A stretch of 64,000 nt of DNA from NCBI GenBank assembly GCA_033557465.1, contig CM066033.1, positions 1,356,475,834 to 1,356,539,833 of the forward strand, in the 5' to 3' direction. This document shows positions 1-10,904 of the stretch, piece after piece. The notes under the pieces are model-generated. The model was not told where the DNA came from, searched no databases, and worked only from the letters and a program-made list of their open reading frames with translations. This stretch comes from Ichthyophis bannanicus (taxonomy: Eukaryota > Chordata > Amphibia > Gymnophiona > Ichthyophiidae). The translations under genes were made by a program, and so were the position numbers. The first letter of the stretch is position 1; each line of letters begins with the position of its first letter.

Positions 1-59
1 CTGTCCAGTCACTGCCCCGACACATGCTACCAAGGTGATGTGCGGATTTTAGTGCAGAG

Positions 60-140
60 CACCACACTACATTTCAGTGCAGTGTCACAACAGCGCACTA
101 AACCCTGCAGTACCAGGTACAGCACTTTAGTAAATATGCC
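60..140. repeat. Isolated terminal fragment of a GGGGCAT-ended repeat
   Basis: The stretch ends with a TTTAGTAAATATGCCCC block, a close relative of the ends of the large element starting at 306 and of the fragments near 27548 and 37835. It looks like the right terminus of a short non-autonomous element whose left end is lost outside or has decayed. No coding content. The remainder of 1-305 shows nothing I recognise. Confidence 0.4.
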
Positions 141-419
141 CCTATAGATGTTAAACCACGCTTCATGCAGCCTCTTCTGATGTCCTTTTCTTCTTCGATA
201 AAAATTGAATGAGAGAAAAAAGTGCAATGATTCTCCTGTTAAACAAAAGCTATGTTGACGTGACAGAAGCAAGTTGTGCTGATGTCCAGGTACGAGCAAA
301 AGATTTTGGGGTATGTTTACTAAACCGCAGTAATGTTACCCGTGTTAGGTTCTGCAGTAATGGTACAGATGCCCATATAAAGGCGTGGGTGGTGCATCGT
401 TACGGCAAGCCGTATCAGC

Positions 420-715
420 TAAGGCGCATTACAAGGCGCCTTAGACTAATGCACGTTAGAAGGTGTCTTAAAAGGCACCTTACTTATAAAGCACCTTACA
501 AGGCGCCTCGTAAGGTGCCTTGTAAGGTGCCTTATAAGTAAGGCGCCTTATAAGGTGCCTTATAAGTAAGGTGCCTTGTTAGGTGCCTTATAAGGTGTCT
601 TGTTAGGTGCCTTAAAGGTGCCTTGATAGGTGCTTTGTTAGGTGCCTTATAAGGTGCCTCATAAGGCACTTTGTAAGGTGCCCTATAGGGCTCCTTAGGC
701 TAAGCGCCGTATTAG
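420..715. repeat. Tandem array of a self-complementary AAGGTGCCTT unit
   Basis: A decamer close to AAGGTGCCTT or AAGGCACCTT, usually separated by TATAAG or TGTT-like spacers, recurs more than twenty times. The unit is nearly palindromic, so the array can pair with itself at many registers. A shorter block of the same unit lies at 7185-7280 in the inverted second copy, so it is an inherited part of the element, not an independent microsatellite. Confidence 0.8.
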
Positions 716-1404
716 GCACCCCTGGAAAAGGCATCATAGAAGGCACCCTGGGTTACAGAACCATAGGTTAAGGTGGCCTAACAATTTTACGGTGCCCTAG
801 GTCAGTGTGCCCTAAGGGCTGCAAGGTGCTTCAGGATGACATATATGACCTGTGAGGCATAGAGATAGATGTAGCCCTAACACTAGATAGAGCACCGAGG
901 AAAGGCAATGAACAGGTGAGTGAAGGAGGGAGAGCTGGGAGCTGCTGGACCTGCCATATCTGCAGGCATCTCATGTGGCTGCCAGTACTGTTGACAAACA
1001 TGGTGGGGGCAACTGTACCACAGCACAGGGTGTTGGCAATGTAAAGTACTGGAAAGACAGTGGGTAGCAGACGATGGGAATACGTGTCCCCCAGTGGAGG
1101 CGGAGGTGGCATGATAGTTACAATGATGGGTGGACAGAGGAGTGGTGGTGTCATGCAGATCAGGCACAGGTGAGGCAAGTACGAAGAGGCGCAATGCAGG
1201 AAAGGGTAGCAGTGCAGGACATGGGGTGGCAGCCTGCACAGTCAGACAGGACTCTACACAGCTGACAGACGCAGAAAGATGGACCGAAGGAATGTTGGCA
1301 ACTGTGGGGAGGGTATTATGGGCTGGCAGCACAGCTCTGCAAAAATATGACTGTTACAGGCATGCAAACTATTTGAGTAGGACAGGCATGAAAGGAGGGA
1401 ATAA

Positions 1405-1475
1405 TGAGGAATTGAACCCATGAATACTGCTGAGCATGGCATTGTACTAACCAGTAGGCTAAACCTCCATGGTGC
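1405..1475 (-). repeat. tRNA-like segment (degenerate boxes A and B)
   Basis: On the minus strand a TAGCCTACTGGTTAG block resembling box A is followed about 35 bases later by ATGGGTTCAATTCC, close to the box B consensus. No full cloverleaf or acceptor stem is evident, so this is not called a tRNA gene. It corresponds in the palindrome to the better preserved segment at 7020-7095. It may be a remnant Pol III promoter from a SINE captured by the element. Confidence 0.4.
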
Positions 1476-2964
1476 ATTTCACAGCAATGGTTGGGTACAG
1501 AATGACTGCAGGTCACCGCAAAAACTGTCTGCACTGAGTGCCAGGATAGGGTAACCCCACCAGTACCCATGATGCAATGCACATGCTGAATAGCTGTCTA
1601 CAACTGATCACCAAATGGGGTCTGCACCTCTCCAGTACCTCAGCTTAGAAAGACGAACTGACAGTGCGTGATACTGGTACAGAGTAGCTACAGACCATGC
1701 CATTGTGCAGGTTCTGTGTTCACCCTGAGGGATAGGATAGGTGCCCAGCACTAGGTCCGCAGTACATGTGATGCTAGAGATAGGTTCTGCTGTACATCCC
1801 CATCACTATCAGTGTGTGACAGGTGTTTTTTGTAGTGCATCTGAAGGTAATTTGTGGTCCATCTGCAGTCACATGTGGTCCTCTGGGGACCAGACACCAC
1901 CCAGATTAGTGTGTACCCAGTGTTAGGGTCTGGCTGACATGGGTACCTGTTAGCAGGGCAGAGGGGTTTCTATGCTTGCATGAGGTTTGTGTAGCAGTGC
2001 CTCTACAGGTCAAAGTGGTATACACTATATACACCAAAGGGCCCACAATCACACTTTTGATAGGTAAGACAGTCCTGCAAGGTTGGTGGGCCAGAGCCAT
2101 ATTTGTGACTGGAGCAGTGGCAGACCAGCAGTAATGCTGAGGTTAGACTGGAAAACTTTAACTGTCTCACACCAAGGTCTGCCATTCACTAGCAGAAGGC
2201 ACAGTCAGACTGCACCTGCAGCACCCTACAAGGTGTTCCCACCATGCACAGACTAACTGCAGACAATCCACTAGCCAGTTGATAGTGCATGCATACAGAG
2301 GAACTATGTGCACCAAACAGGTATCTCAGCAATTGAGCCACAGCACCAGAAACACATAATTAACACTGGAGACAAGTAGTGTAGAGCGCTATGTGGGAAC
2401 CTAGACATGCCATGGCCACTGCTCGGTCAGAGTGAGGGTGTCCTCCCCCCCCCCCCCCACCTCAGCATGACATGCTGTGGCCACCCTGTCCATGCAGGCA
2501 GTGGTCGGGCACTACAGTGTCCCAGATATTGCCACACATCCTGAAGATGTATCCTGGCCAATCTTCCCTGTCTGAGCCATACCCACAATACCTTGCTCCT
2601 CATTATTCAGGCTAACACTGGTAACAGTGGGACATTGTGGGCCCAGTGAGGGGTGGGCAGCCCCAGAACAATGGATAGACATACACACACACACACTCCT
2701 ATTGCAGCATTGTGCAAAGATAGGGGTGGTTGGCAACCCTGCCTGCCACACTGGTCCTGATCAAAGTGCCAACAATGATAACTGTGCAGGAGGTAGTAGT
2801 AGTGCTCTGGTGATAACTGCAGCTCCGTGCTGGGGCCAACAGCCTGACTCTCCATGCAGCTTTGGATTGTGGAGCCTGTGTGAGTGGGTGTTTGTACCCC
2901 TGTTGGTCGCTGCTTTGGGCTTTGCACATTTTGCTGTTGTATCTACATTGTATGGTAAAATATA

Positions 2965-3045
2965 AGGACATGTTCTGCAGGATCCACAGCTGGGACTTAA
3001 AACTGTGACCCTCTGCTTCTGGACAAACTGGCTGTGTTCATTGCA
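2965..3045 (-). repeat. tRNA-like segment, degraded
   Basis: This is the mirror counterpart of the segment at 4915-4990. In this copy box B has degraded (CAGTTTTAAGTCCC on the minus strand), whereas the partner copy keeps AGGTTCAAATCCC. It is listed because the pairing supports a common ancestral Pol III-like sequence in both copies. Confidence 0.25.
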
Positions 3046-3879
3046 CCACACATGCATGCTAGTCCCTGGAGCTACCTGTACTTTTCCTCAGCCTGACCTT
3101 TTATGTTGCACTGCACACCACGTACTGGTACAGGGAATGGCCTTGGTCAACTGCAGGCAGGTGCCACTGCCCCCTCCAGCACGGGCACACCCCCCCCTGC
3201 CATGCTGACATGACCATATGCTGTCGGTGCTGGTAGTGCACAGTCCCAGGCTATCCACTATGTGGGTAGGCGGTCGCCTAGGGAGCGGGGTCTGGGGGTG
3301 GGGAGGCATACATGGGCATCCTCACATCCCCCCCATCACCGCCTACCAATATTATGTCCCTTCCGCTTGGGGGCGGGTTGGCTGGGGAGATGTCAGGTCA
3401 GTGCCCTAGCAACTGTTAGCTAGGGTGGACCAGGTAGATGTAGGTAGATTGTTTTGGCCTTTCTCAGCTGCTGTCTTGCTGATTTCCGGTTTCTATGTTA
3501 CTGTGTGCCACCTAGGCGACTGCCTAGTCCACCATGTGCCCCAGCTGCCCCCATTGCATGTCCTGCCTACAGCTCCCTATGCCCCATTTGCACCATCGCC
3601 ATAGTGGCCTTTCATACTTGGGCACTATGCTGTTGCTGCAAATGAAGCACTACTATCACGGTTCTTGGGCTCCCTGCTTATGCTGTACATTGCTGACACT
3701 AAAATGGTTTCTCTCTCCTGCAAATGTGCATCTAACGCCAGGTTTTCATTTGCGATACTTTTCAGCCCTTCATTTCTCTGCGTTAGTGTAAAAGGAGCCT
3801 CTCCCCAACCACTCCCTGCCCATTGACCCCTTCTCTCCGTCCTCTCTCCACCCTCTGCAGGACTTACCGAGGCCGGTGA

Positions 3880-3974
3880 CTGTAACGCGCGTTAGGTAAC
3901 GTTAAAGCGTGTTAACGTTACTTAACGCGCGTTAACGTAGCCACTATTACCGCAGTTTAGTAAACATACCCCTT
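3880..3974. repeat. Subterminal GTTAACG palindromes and right terminal repeat of copy 1
   Basis: Several overlapping GTTAACG and AACGCGCGTTA palindromes precede the terminal repeat that ends in AAACATACCCC. A similar GGTTAACGCGTGTTAACG cluster occurs at 7473-7490 near the outer end of copy 2. Short palindromes just inside the ends are common transposase-binding architecture in DNA transposons; that role is inferred here. Confidence 0.5.
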
Positions 3975-4425
3975 TGTGTTTGTCCTTTGTGTTTGAACTT
4001 CCAGTACTTTTTGATTAGTGTAATATTTATGCTTAGTCAGCGGAATGGGTTATGCAATTATAAAGAGAGTATCACATGTAATCTTTAATCTCTAATCCCT
4101 ATTGTTCTTAATGATGGACATTTTAATTCTATTTTATGATACTAATCATATAAAAATCTCTTTAATTTGATTTTAATGTTATTTACAAGTGCCTACAAAA
4201 CAAAAAACTGGAGCAACCACTTAAAGTAGAGCAACAAAATGACATCACCTGGAAAAAACTGGTGACAATCTAGGGCCCTAATAATTGAGAAACCACCTAC
4301 TGGAATGCTGATAATTTGTTGTTATAGCATAAAAAGATTACAAGAAGTTCAAGTCTAAAGATCAATTTCTAAAGCTTCTCCTGTTTTAAATACAGAAAAT
4401 GGATTTAATAAAACTGCAATAGGGA
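3975..4425. other. AT-rich spacer between the two inverted copies
   Basis: About 450 bases of AT-rich sequence separate the right end of copy 1 from the truncated inner end of copy 2. I see no terminal repeat, reading frame or recognised repeat in it. It would be the loop of the large palindrome. Confidence 0.5.
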
Positions 4426-4914
4426 TATGCACGGAAAGGTGCACTGGGGCACAGGGTGGACTAGACAGATGCCAAGTTGACACATAGGAATGTAGAAATG
4501 GAAAACCAGCAAGACAGCAACTGACCAAGGGCAAACATGTCCACGAGTGTGTGTCCCACAGTGTCCCAGGGGACATTACCCAGCAAGTACCCCAAAGGGC
4601 ACATAACATTGGCAGGCGGTGCCGGGGGGAAGCGTGGATGTCTAGGCAGGCATCCCTACCCCATATCACGCACCATAGGCAGCCGCCTACCAGCACACTG
4701 GATGGCCTGAGACTGCGCACCACCAGCACCACTGGCACAAGGGCATGTCAGCATGGTGGCGGAAGGGTGCTGGTGGCGTAGCAGGCAGTGGCATCTGCCC
4801 ACAGCAGACCGAGGCCAAGCCCTGTCTATGTGAGTGCCATGCACTGCAACAGACAAGATCTGTCTGATGAACAGTCATGGTATCCCCAGGGAATGATCTG
4901 CCTCTGTGACAACA

Positions 4915-4990
4915 GTTTGGTGCAATACATGCAGCCAGTATATTCAGGGGGCAGAAGGTCACAGGTTCAAATCCCAGCTGTGGCTCCTGC
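4915..4990 (+). repeat. tRNA-like segment with good box B
   Basis: AGGTTCAAATCCC at 4963-4975 matches the box B consensus closely. A box A like motif some 45 bases upstream is poor. The same position in copy 1 is decayed. It is likely a fossil tRNA-derived SINE head within the element, not a tRNA gene. Confidence 0.4.
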
Positions 4991-5132
4991 AGACCATGTC
5001 CCTATATTTTATCCAGTACTAAACCGTGGTAACAAAGACGGAAACTTTATTGCAGATAAAATAAACACGCCATAAACGCCTATATTTTACCCTACAGAGC
5101 ACATACACCATAAACATGTGCAATCCCTAGAG

Positions 5133-5320
5133 CAGAGTTTTCAAACTGCAGTCCTGGAGGGCCAAACACCATTCAGGTTTCATGCTGTCCCTAATAAATA
5201 TGCCTGTGATGCAGTTGTATGCCCCCCCATTGTATGCAAATATATCATGCATACTCATTAGGAACAGCATGAAAACCCAAACCATGTTTGGCCCACCAGG
5301 ACCGGAGTTGGGAACCTCTG
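5133..5320. mobile_element. hAT-type MITE, 188 bp, 8-bp target duplication
   Basis: The insert begins CAGAGTTTTCAAACTG and ends with the inverted CAGAGGTTCCCAACTCC type end. It is flanked by CCCTAGAG at 5125-5132 and 5321-5328, the 8-bp duplication typical of hAT elements. The whole insert is quasi-palindromic around an ATGCATACTCATTAGG-like centre. Related copies are at 25176-25369 and 50549-51086. Confidence 0.85.
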
Positions 5321-7019
5321 CCCTAGAGCAGCAGCCAACAGGGACACAAACACCTACACCCACAGGCTCCACTAGCCAATGGCTCATGGAGAGTCAGGCT
5401 GTTGGACCCTGCGCAGAGCAGCATCTCCCAATACTAGCACCTGCATACCTTAGCAATGCCGTCTTAAACTTGGAAACACGTTCCACATATATCAAAAGGT
5501 TGCTATGATTAATGTCAGATAACAAATCTAAGTTAAACACAATTTGTTGACAGAGATTCATCATAGCAACCTTTCTGATATCTGTGGAGTGTGTTTCAGT
5601 TTTTGTTTCTGACAGTGTTTACCACCCCGGGGAGTGACCCTAACAGTATTGAGAATCATAGCAATGCCTGCACTGTGCCCAGGACTGGTGTGGCAGCCAG
5701 GGCTTCCAACCACCTCTATATTTGCACAATGCTGAAATAGGTGTGGGAGTGTGTGTATGTCTATCCAGTGTTTTGTGGCTACCTACACCTTACCGAGCCC
5801 ACAATGCTTACACTGTTTCCAGTGTTAGCCTGCCAATGTGCATAATGAGGAGCAAGGTACTGTGGGTATGGCCCGGACAGGGCGGCCTGGGTAGGATGCA
5901 TCTGCACAGGGCATAGGGACATTGTAGTGCCTGACCTTCACCTGCACCGACAGGGTGGCCACAGCATGTCTTGCTGGGGGGGGGGGGGTCATTCTCACCC
6001 TGACTGAGTAGTGACCATGGCATGGCTAGGTTCCCCCATTGTACTATACACTCTCTTTCAAGTGATGTCTATGTGTTTCTTTTCTGGGGCCCAATCACTG
6101 ACATACTGGCTTGGTGTGTGCGCTCACATCCCATTTTTGGGTGCACACAGTTCCTCCAGGAACATGTACTAGCTAGCAGACTGTCTGTAGTTAGCATGTA
6201 TATGGCTATAACACCTTGCAGGGTGCAGTGGGTGGAGACTGGCTGTGCCCTCTGCTGGTGAATGTCAGATAGTGGTGGGGGGCAGCTAAGCTTTTCCAGG
6301 CCTACTGCCTCTCTGTCAGTGCCCTATGTGTTGCATACATATCTGCATTGACTGCTTTGTAGTGTGCCTATTTTCCGGCGGGACTAGGGTTGATGGTCCC
6401 CTCTACTGCCACAATTGCAGAGATGTAGAATGTGGATCTGTTGGTGGGAGATACTGTCCCCCACCCTGACCCACAGAGGAGAGGGTAGGGTGGGTTGGGT
6501 GGTGCTACATAACCCGCTTTTGGGTCCAAACACCACCCTTCTCTTTTAGCCTGTGACCATGGTAACCACACAGGATATGCACTATTCTGGGTGCATCATA
6601 GTTCACAAGGGCTAAATGTGACTGGGAAATACAGATGGATGCAGGTGTATCCTCGGTGTGTCTGCAAGGCCTACCTATCACACACTGGCACTGATGGTGA
6701 CCTGCAGCACAGCCTGTCTCAGCCAAGCCAGGTGCTGCGGATCTGGTGCTGGGCGTCCCAACTCACCGTAAGGGTGAGCACAGGAACCGCACAATGTCAC
6801 GATCTGAGGCTACTCTGTGCCAGTAACACACATGGTCAGTTCCCCCTACCAGGCCGGGGTGCTATAGAGGTGCATACCCCATCTTGTGATCAGATGTAGG
6901 CTGCTGATCTGCATTTGCAGTGCATCATGGGTACGGGTGGGTTTACCCTGTCCTGGTAACCACAGCAGACAGTTTGTGTGGTGACCTGCAGTCTTTCTGT
7001 AGCCAGCCAGCAGTATGAT

Positions 7020-7444
7020 GCTATAGAGATGTAGCCCACTGGTTAAGTCAATGACTGTGGAGGCAAAGGTCATGGGTTTGATCCCACAGTGGTGTTATTT
7101 AATAAGGCTGTCTGAGGCTTTTCCTTTTAGTTTAAATCAGTGCTGCCAGCAGAAACACCCTCACAGTGCTAACCTAAGTTGCCTCAGAAGGTGCCCTATA
7201 GGGCACATTATAAGGTGCCTTGGCAGACAGGGCACTTTATAATGTGCCCTATGTAGTGCCTTATAGTGCGCCTTATGCAGCACCTTAGGTTACGGCACTG
7301 TGCGGGTGTTTTTGCTGGCATCTCTGATTTAAATTAAAAAGGAATGCCTCAGACATCCTTCTTAGATTACACCACTGCAGGATCAAAGCCATGACCTCTG
7401 CCTCCACCGGCATTGCAGTAACCAGTGGGCTACATCTTTATAGC
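7020..7444. repeat. Foldback unit with inverted tRNA-like heads around an AAGGTGCC core
   Basis: The left arm starts GCTATAGAGATGTAGCCC and carries a box A like TAGCCCACTGG and a box B like GGGTTTGATCCC (7074-7085). The right arm ends with the reverse complement of nearly the same sequence (tRNA-like 7383-7440, minus strand). The centre, 7185-7280, is the AAGGTGCCTT/AAGGCACCTT type tandem. Two convergent Pol III-like heads therefore flank a self-complementary core. Copy 1 has a looser version, with a possible degraded partner near 856-880. Confidence 0.55.
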
Positions 7445-7779
7445 TTCTAACAGGGCGCTGGCATGAACTTAGGGTTAACGCGTGTTAACGTGCCATGGTG
7501 CCCACTATCGCACGATACAGATTCTTGCAACCTTGCCGCCAGAACGCCCACTACCTATGGCATTCTTCACATTAACGCTGCAACTAGCGCTGGTAACATT
7601 AAGACGGTTTAGTAAACATACCCCTAGGTCACAAGTACCTTCCAAGTTCCCAAAAAGGTGCACAGGTTCCACAATGCTTGTCCTGGGGTAAGTGGTGGAT
7701 TTCCCTAGTCCTGATGTTCAGGACGTACGGGGAGAGCCGGAGGAGGAATCAGAACCCCGATTCTGCATGTTACAGAATC

Positions 7780-7925
7780 AGGTCCATAGTGTATCTTGAA
7801 TTTCAAAAAGCCTTTGACAGGGTCCTTCGTGAGAGACTCTTGGTGAAATTAAAAAGTCACAGGATAGGAGGCAGTGTACTTTTCTGGATCAGGAACTGGT
7901 TAAAAGATAGAAAACAAAGATGGAA
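7780..7925 (+). pseudogene. CR1 reverse transcriptase fragment, inverted relative to its neighbour
   Basis: The frame reads VYLEFQKAFDRVLRERLL followed by a W-I-R-N-W-L block, the palm motif A region of CR1-type RT (usual form F-x-K-A-F-D-x-V-P-H). It is the part of RT that should follow the minus-strand block ending near 8225, but it lies on the plus strand. It breaks off at about 7925, where GC-rich unassigned sequence begins. Confidence 0.7.
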
Positions 7926-8224
7926 TAAGCAGCACAAATCCAGTAATTGGGCGTGTAGATCACCCCTGGGGTCGGGGCCAAATGCAGGGGGGTCCCCACC
8001 ACCCAATCCAGGCCCCGGCAGGCCAGCCATGAGTGGGGCAGTAGGGAAAAGGGGGGCCAAAACCACAGGAGTCGGGGGCGTCTGCAGGGAGGACTTCCCT
8101 ACAGGTGCCAGGGGCATGCTGGGTCATCCACAGGCCCGATTCTGTGCACCGCAGGAACATTTTGCTCCTGCAATCCAGAATCGGGGCCAAACATACCCAT
8201 CTTCTTCAGGGATGTCTGGATGGC
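7926..8224. other. GC-rich unassigned segment
   Basis: This segment has high GC, G and C runs and a quasi-repeated GATTCTG/CAGAATC motif (7760, 8138, 8170). It contains an open frame without family resemblance and separates the two oppositely oriented CR1 blocks. I see nothing identifiable in it. Confidence 0.3.
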
Positions 8225-9990
8225 CCAGACTTTTCCCTACCTGAATTGGGCTCCACATCAACTGGCTCACTTTTGTCTACCTGTTTATTCTTACCTTCAA
8301 GAAAATAACTTTCCTTGGCTAAATCCATATTAGCTATCTGCCATTAAACCATGACTATCTACATGTTCAGTAATTTTATTCTTCATAATGGTTTCTACAA
8401 TTTTTCCTGGCACTTATGTCAGGTTCACTGGTCTGTGTTTTCCCAGGTCATCCCTGGAGCCCTTTTTAAAAACTGGCGTTACATTGGCCATTCTCCAATC
8501 TTCAGATACTATAGATGATTTTAATGATAGTTCACAGATTACTAATAGTAGATCTGCAATCTCATATTTCAGTTTTCTTAACACCCTCAGATATATACCA
8601 TCTGGTCCAGGTGATTTGCTACTCTTCAGTTTATCAAATAGTTGTAATACATCTTCTGGGTTAATCAATATTTCTTTCAATTCTTCTGATGCATCATCTT
8701 TAAATGCCATTTCAGACATAGCTAACTTCCCTACATCTTCTTCAGTAAAGACCAAAGCAAAGAATTCATTCAGTATCTCCGCTCTGACCTTAGGACCGAA
8801 GGAAAGAATGCATTCAGTCTCTCTGCTATGGCCTTGTCCTCCCTTAGCGCCTCTTTTACCATTTTATCATCTAATGGTCCAACTGACCCTCTCACAGGAT
8901 TTTTGCTACAATTGTACTTGAAAAAGTTTTTATTATGCATTTTTGCTTCCATGGCAAGCTTTTTTTCAAATTCTCTCTTTGCCTGCCTTATCAATGCCTT
9001 GTATCTAACTTGCCAGTGCTTATATTGTTTCCCGTTTTCATCATTTTGCTCCTTTTTCCATTTTCTGAAGGATGCTTTTTTTAGCTATAACAGTCTGTCT
9101 GACCTCACCTTTAAACCATGCTGGCAGTTTTTTGGCCTTCAAAGTGTGAAATGAATCTGGTCCGGGTTTCTAAGATAGTACTTTTAAGCAACGTCCATGT
9201 ATAGTGACATGCAGCTGCTATTTTTAGTTTTTTCTTAACTATTTCCCTCATTTTATCATAATCTCCCTTTTGAAAGTGAGATTGTAGTACTGTGGATTTC
9301 ATTGCCACCCTACTTCCATTTATTAAAACAAATACAATCATGCTATGATCACTACTGCCAAGTGGCCACAAAACCCTTATCTCTTGCACCCGATCCTGTG
9401 TTCCACTAAGGACTAGTTCTAAAATAGTTTTCCTTCTTATCTGTTCATGAACCAGCTGCTCCAAGAAGTAGTCATTTATTTTATCTAGAAACTTTATCTC
9501 TCTAGCAGATCCTGCTGTGATATTGATACCAGGGTAATTGAAATTACCAATTGTTACTGTGTTGTAACTTTTATAAGCATCCCTGATTTCTTTCAGCATT
9601 TCATCATCCATTTGTTTGTTCTGGCCAGGCGGTCGATAGTATACCCCCACCGCCATAGCTTTCCCCCTTTGACATGGAATTTCTATACATAGAGATTCTA
9701 CAGTGTATTTTGTTTCCTGTAAAACTTTAATCTTATGTGACTCAATGTCCTCTCTAGCATAACCCCTCCACCAATTTGATCTAGCCTATCATTGTGATAT
9801 AGTTTGTACCCAGGTATCACAGTGTCCTCCTTCCACCAGGTCTTTGAGATGCCAATCATATCTAACTTTTCATTTAGTTCTATAAATTCTAGCTCTCCCA
9901 ACTTATTTTGCAGACTTCTAGTATTTCCATGCAGGCATTTTAGAGGTTGTATTTTATTCATATTAATCTGGTTATCAGTTGATAGGGGCC
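8225..9990 (-). pseudogene. CR1 LINE ORF2 remnant: endonuclease and N-terminal RT
   Basis: Read on the minus strand, 9961-9698 gives an apurinic-like endonuclease start (NTRSLQNKLGELE, then GISKTWW), and 9656-9111 continues with VGVYYRPPGQN, IGNFNYPGI and GSSDHSMI, the catalytic D and SDH blocks. The span 8994-8770 is the linker (KNFFKYNCSKN), and 8755-8414 is the RT start (KSPGPDGI, EDWRMANVTPVFKKGSR). Further RT (YGFSQGKS-like) can be traced to about 8225. Frames are broken by stops and indels, so it is dead. The usual CR1 ORF2 is about 900-1000 residues; about half is present. Confidence 0.85.
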
Positions 9991-9999
9991 ATTTGGAAT

Positions 10000-10900
10000 C
10001 TTTCAGCTCTGTACTTTAGGACATCCGTGTTACTTTTTTCTTTATTGGAACCTCTCTGTCAGGATGCCTTAGCTTCTCTCTTTTGCTAGTAACCTAGGAT
10101 ACATTTTTCTGAACCATGCCTTCCTGGGCAACTGTCAGCTTTCCCCTATTATCTAGTTTAAATGCTGTTCTATCCCCTTTTTAAAGCTTAATGCCAGCAG
10201 CCTGGTTCCTTCCTCGTTAAGCCCATCCTTTCGAAATAGCCCCTCCCTTCCCCAGAATGTTAACCAGTTCCTCTTCTTTGCACCATTGTCTCATCCATGC
10301 ACTGAAATTCTGAAGCCCTGCCTGTCTTTTGGGTCTTGCACATGGAAACGGAAGCATTTCAGAGGATGCTATCCTGGTTGTTCTAGATTTCAACTTCTTA
10401 CCTAAAAGCCTAAATTTGGTCTCCAGAACCTCCATCCCACACTTTCCTATGTCACTGGTGTTAATATGTACCAAGACAGCAGGTTCCTCCCCAGCACTAT
10501 CTAATTGGCCGTGTGGTCCACTACCTTTGCACTAGGCAGGCATGTTACCAGGCAATCCTCACGTCCACCAGTAACCCAGCTATCTACATGCCTGATGACT
10601 GAATCACCAACTATAACGGCTGTCCTAACCCTTCCCCTATGGGCACATGGCCCTGGAGAAACCTCCCTGGTGCAAGAAGGTTTTATATCTCCTGGTGGAC
10701 AAGTCCTAGCTACAGGATCACTTCCTACCAAACCAAGGTGAAGCTCTCCTTTCACATGACCTCTCTCCTCCATGGCTGTCAGACTGGAGGCTGTCAAACT
10801 GGAGGTGGGACTTCAATACTAGGTACCTGTAGGTCTCATCTATGTACTTATCTGTCTTCCTTATGTCCTCCAAGTTTGCTATTCTAGCCTAAAGAGATCA
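10000..10900 (-). pseudogene. CR1 LINE ORF1 remnant with esterase-like blocks
   Basis: On the minus strand, 10797-10501 contains TAVIVGDSVIRHVD, resembling block I (GDS) of SGNH esterases found in ORF1 of CR1 elements. The span 10474-10217 contains VHINTSDIGK, resembling the later G-x-N-D block with the Asn replaced by Ser. It sits directly upstream of the endonuclease part at 9990, in the right order for one CR1. Frames are interrupted between the two pieces. Confidence 0.65.
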
Positions 10901-10904
10901 GACT

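Larger units (their letters stand above)
306..3974 (+). mobile_element. Non-coding inverted-repeat-ended element, copy 1
   Basis: The left end reads GGGGTATGTTTACTAAAC and the right end, read on the other strand, gives the same 18 bases, followed on both sides by a GC-AGTAAT-like block. The flanks share TTT, a possible 3-bp target duplication. The interior carries an AAGGTGCCTT tandem array (420-715), tRNA-like segments, poly-C (2446-2459) and a CA run. None of the reading frames matches a family I know and all look like chance frames. From about 856 to 3563 the sequence is mirrored, at roughly 75-80 percent by eye, by 4426-7200 on the other strand. The superfamily is not clear; a 3-bp duplication and G-rich ends would fit a PIF/Harbinger-like non-autonomous element, but this is a guess. 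Confidence 0.6.
4426..7625 (-). mobile_element. Non-coding inverted-repeat-ended element, copy 2 (inverted, inner end missing)
   Basis: Read on the minus strand this starts at 7625 with AGGGGTATGTTTACTAAACC and follows copy 1 through the AAGGTGCC block, the tRNA-like segment, the region around the CA and TG repeats, and the poly-C/poly-G tract (here G at 5978-5988). Homology with copy 1 fades near 4426, opposite about 3563, so the inner terminal repeat is absent. It is interrupted by a 188-bp hAT MITE at 5133-5320 that is missing from copy 1. No gene is supported in it. Confidence 0.6.

Noticed and set aside
420..715. CRISPR-like array
   Set aside because: The unit is a short decamer with no constant-length spacers, and the genome is vertebrate.
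831..3791. Many open frames of 60-150 codons on both strands in the first copy of the large element
   Set aside because: They overlap each other in all frames, lack any family resemblance, are rich in Cys/His/Trp from base composition, and are not preserved in the inverted copy.
7023..7094. Functional tRNA gene
   Set aside because: Box A and box B like motifs are present, but the arms do not form a convincing cloverleaf and the sequence is repeated within a transposable element.
7678..8244. 188-codon plus-strand frame as a gene
   Set aside because: Only the middle part is CR1 RT; the remainder runs into GC-rich non-coding sequence. It is a chance extension of a fragment.
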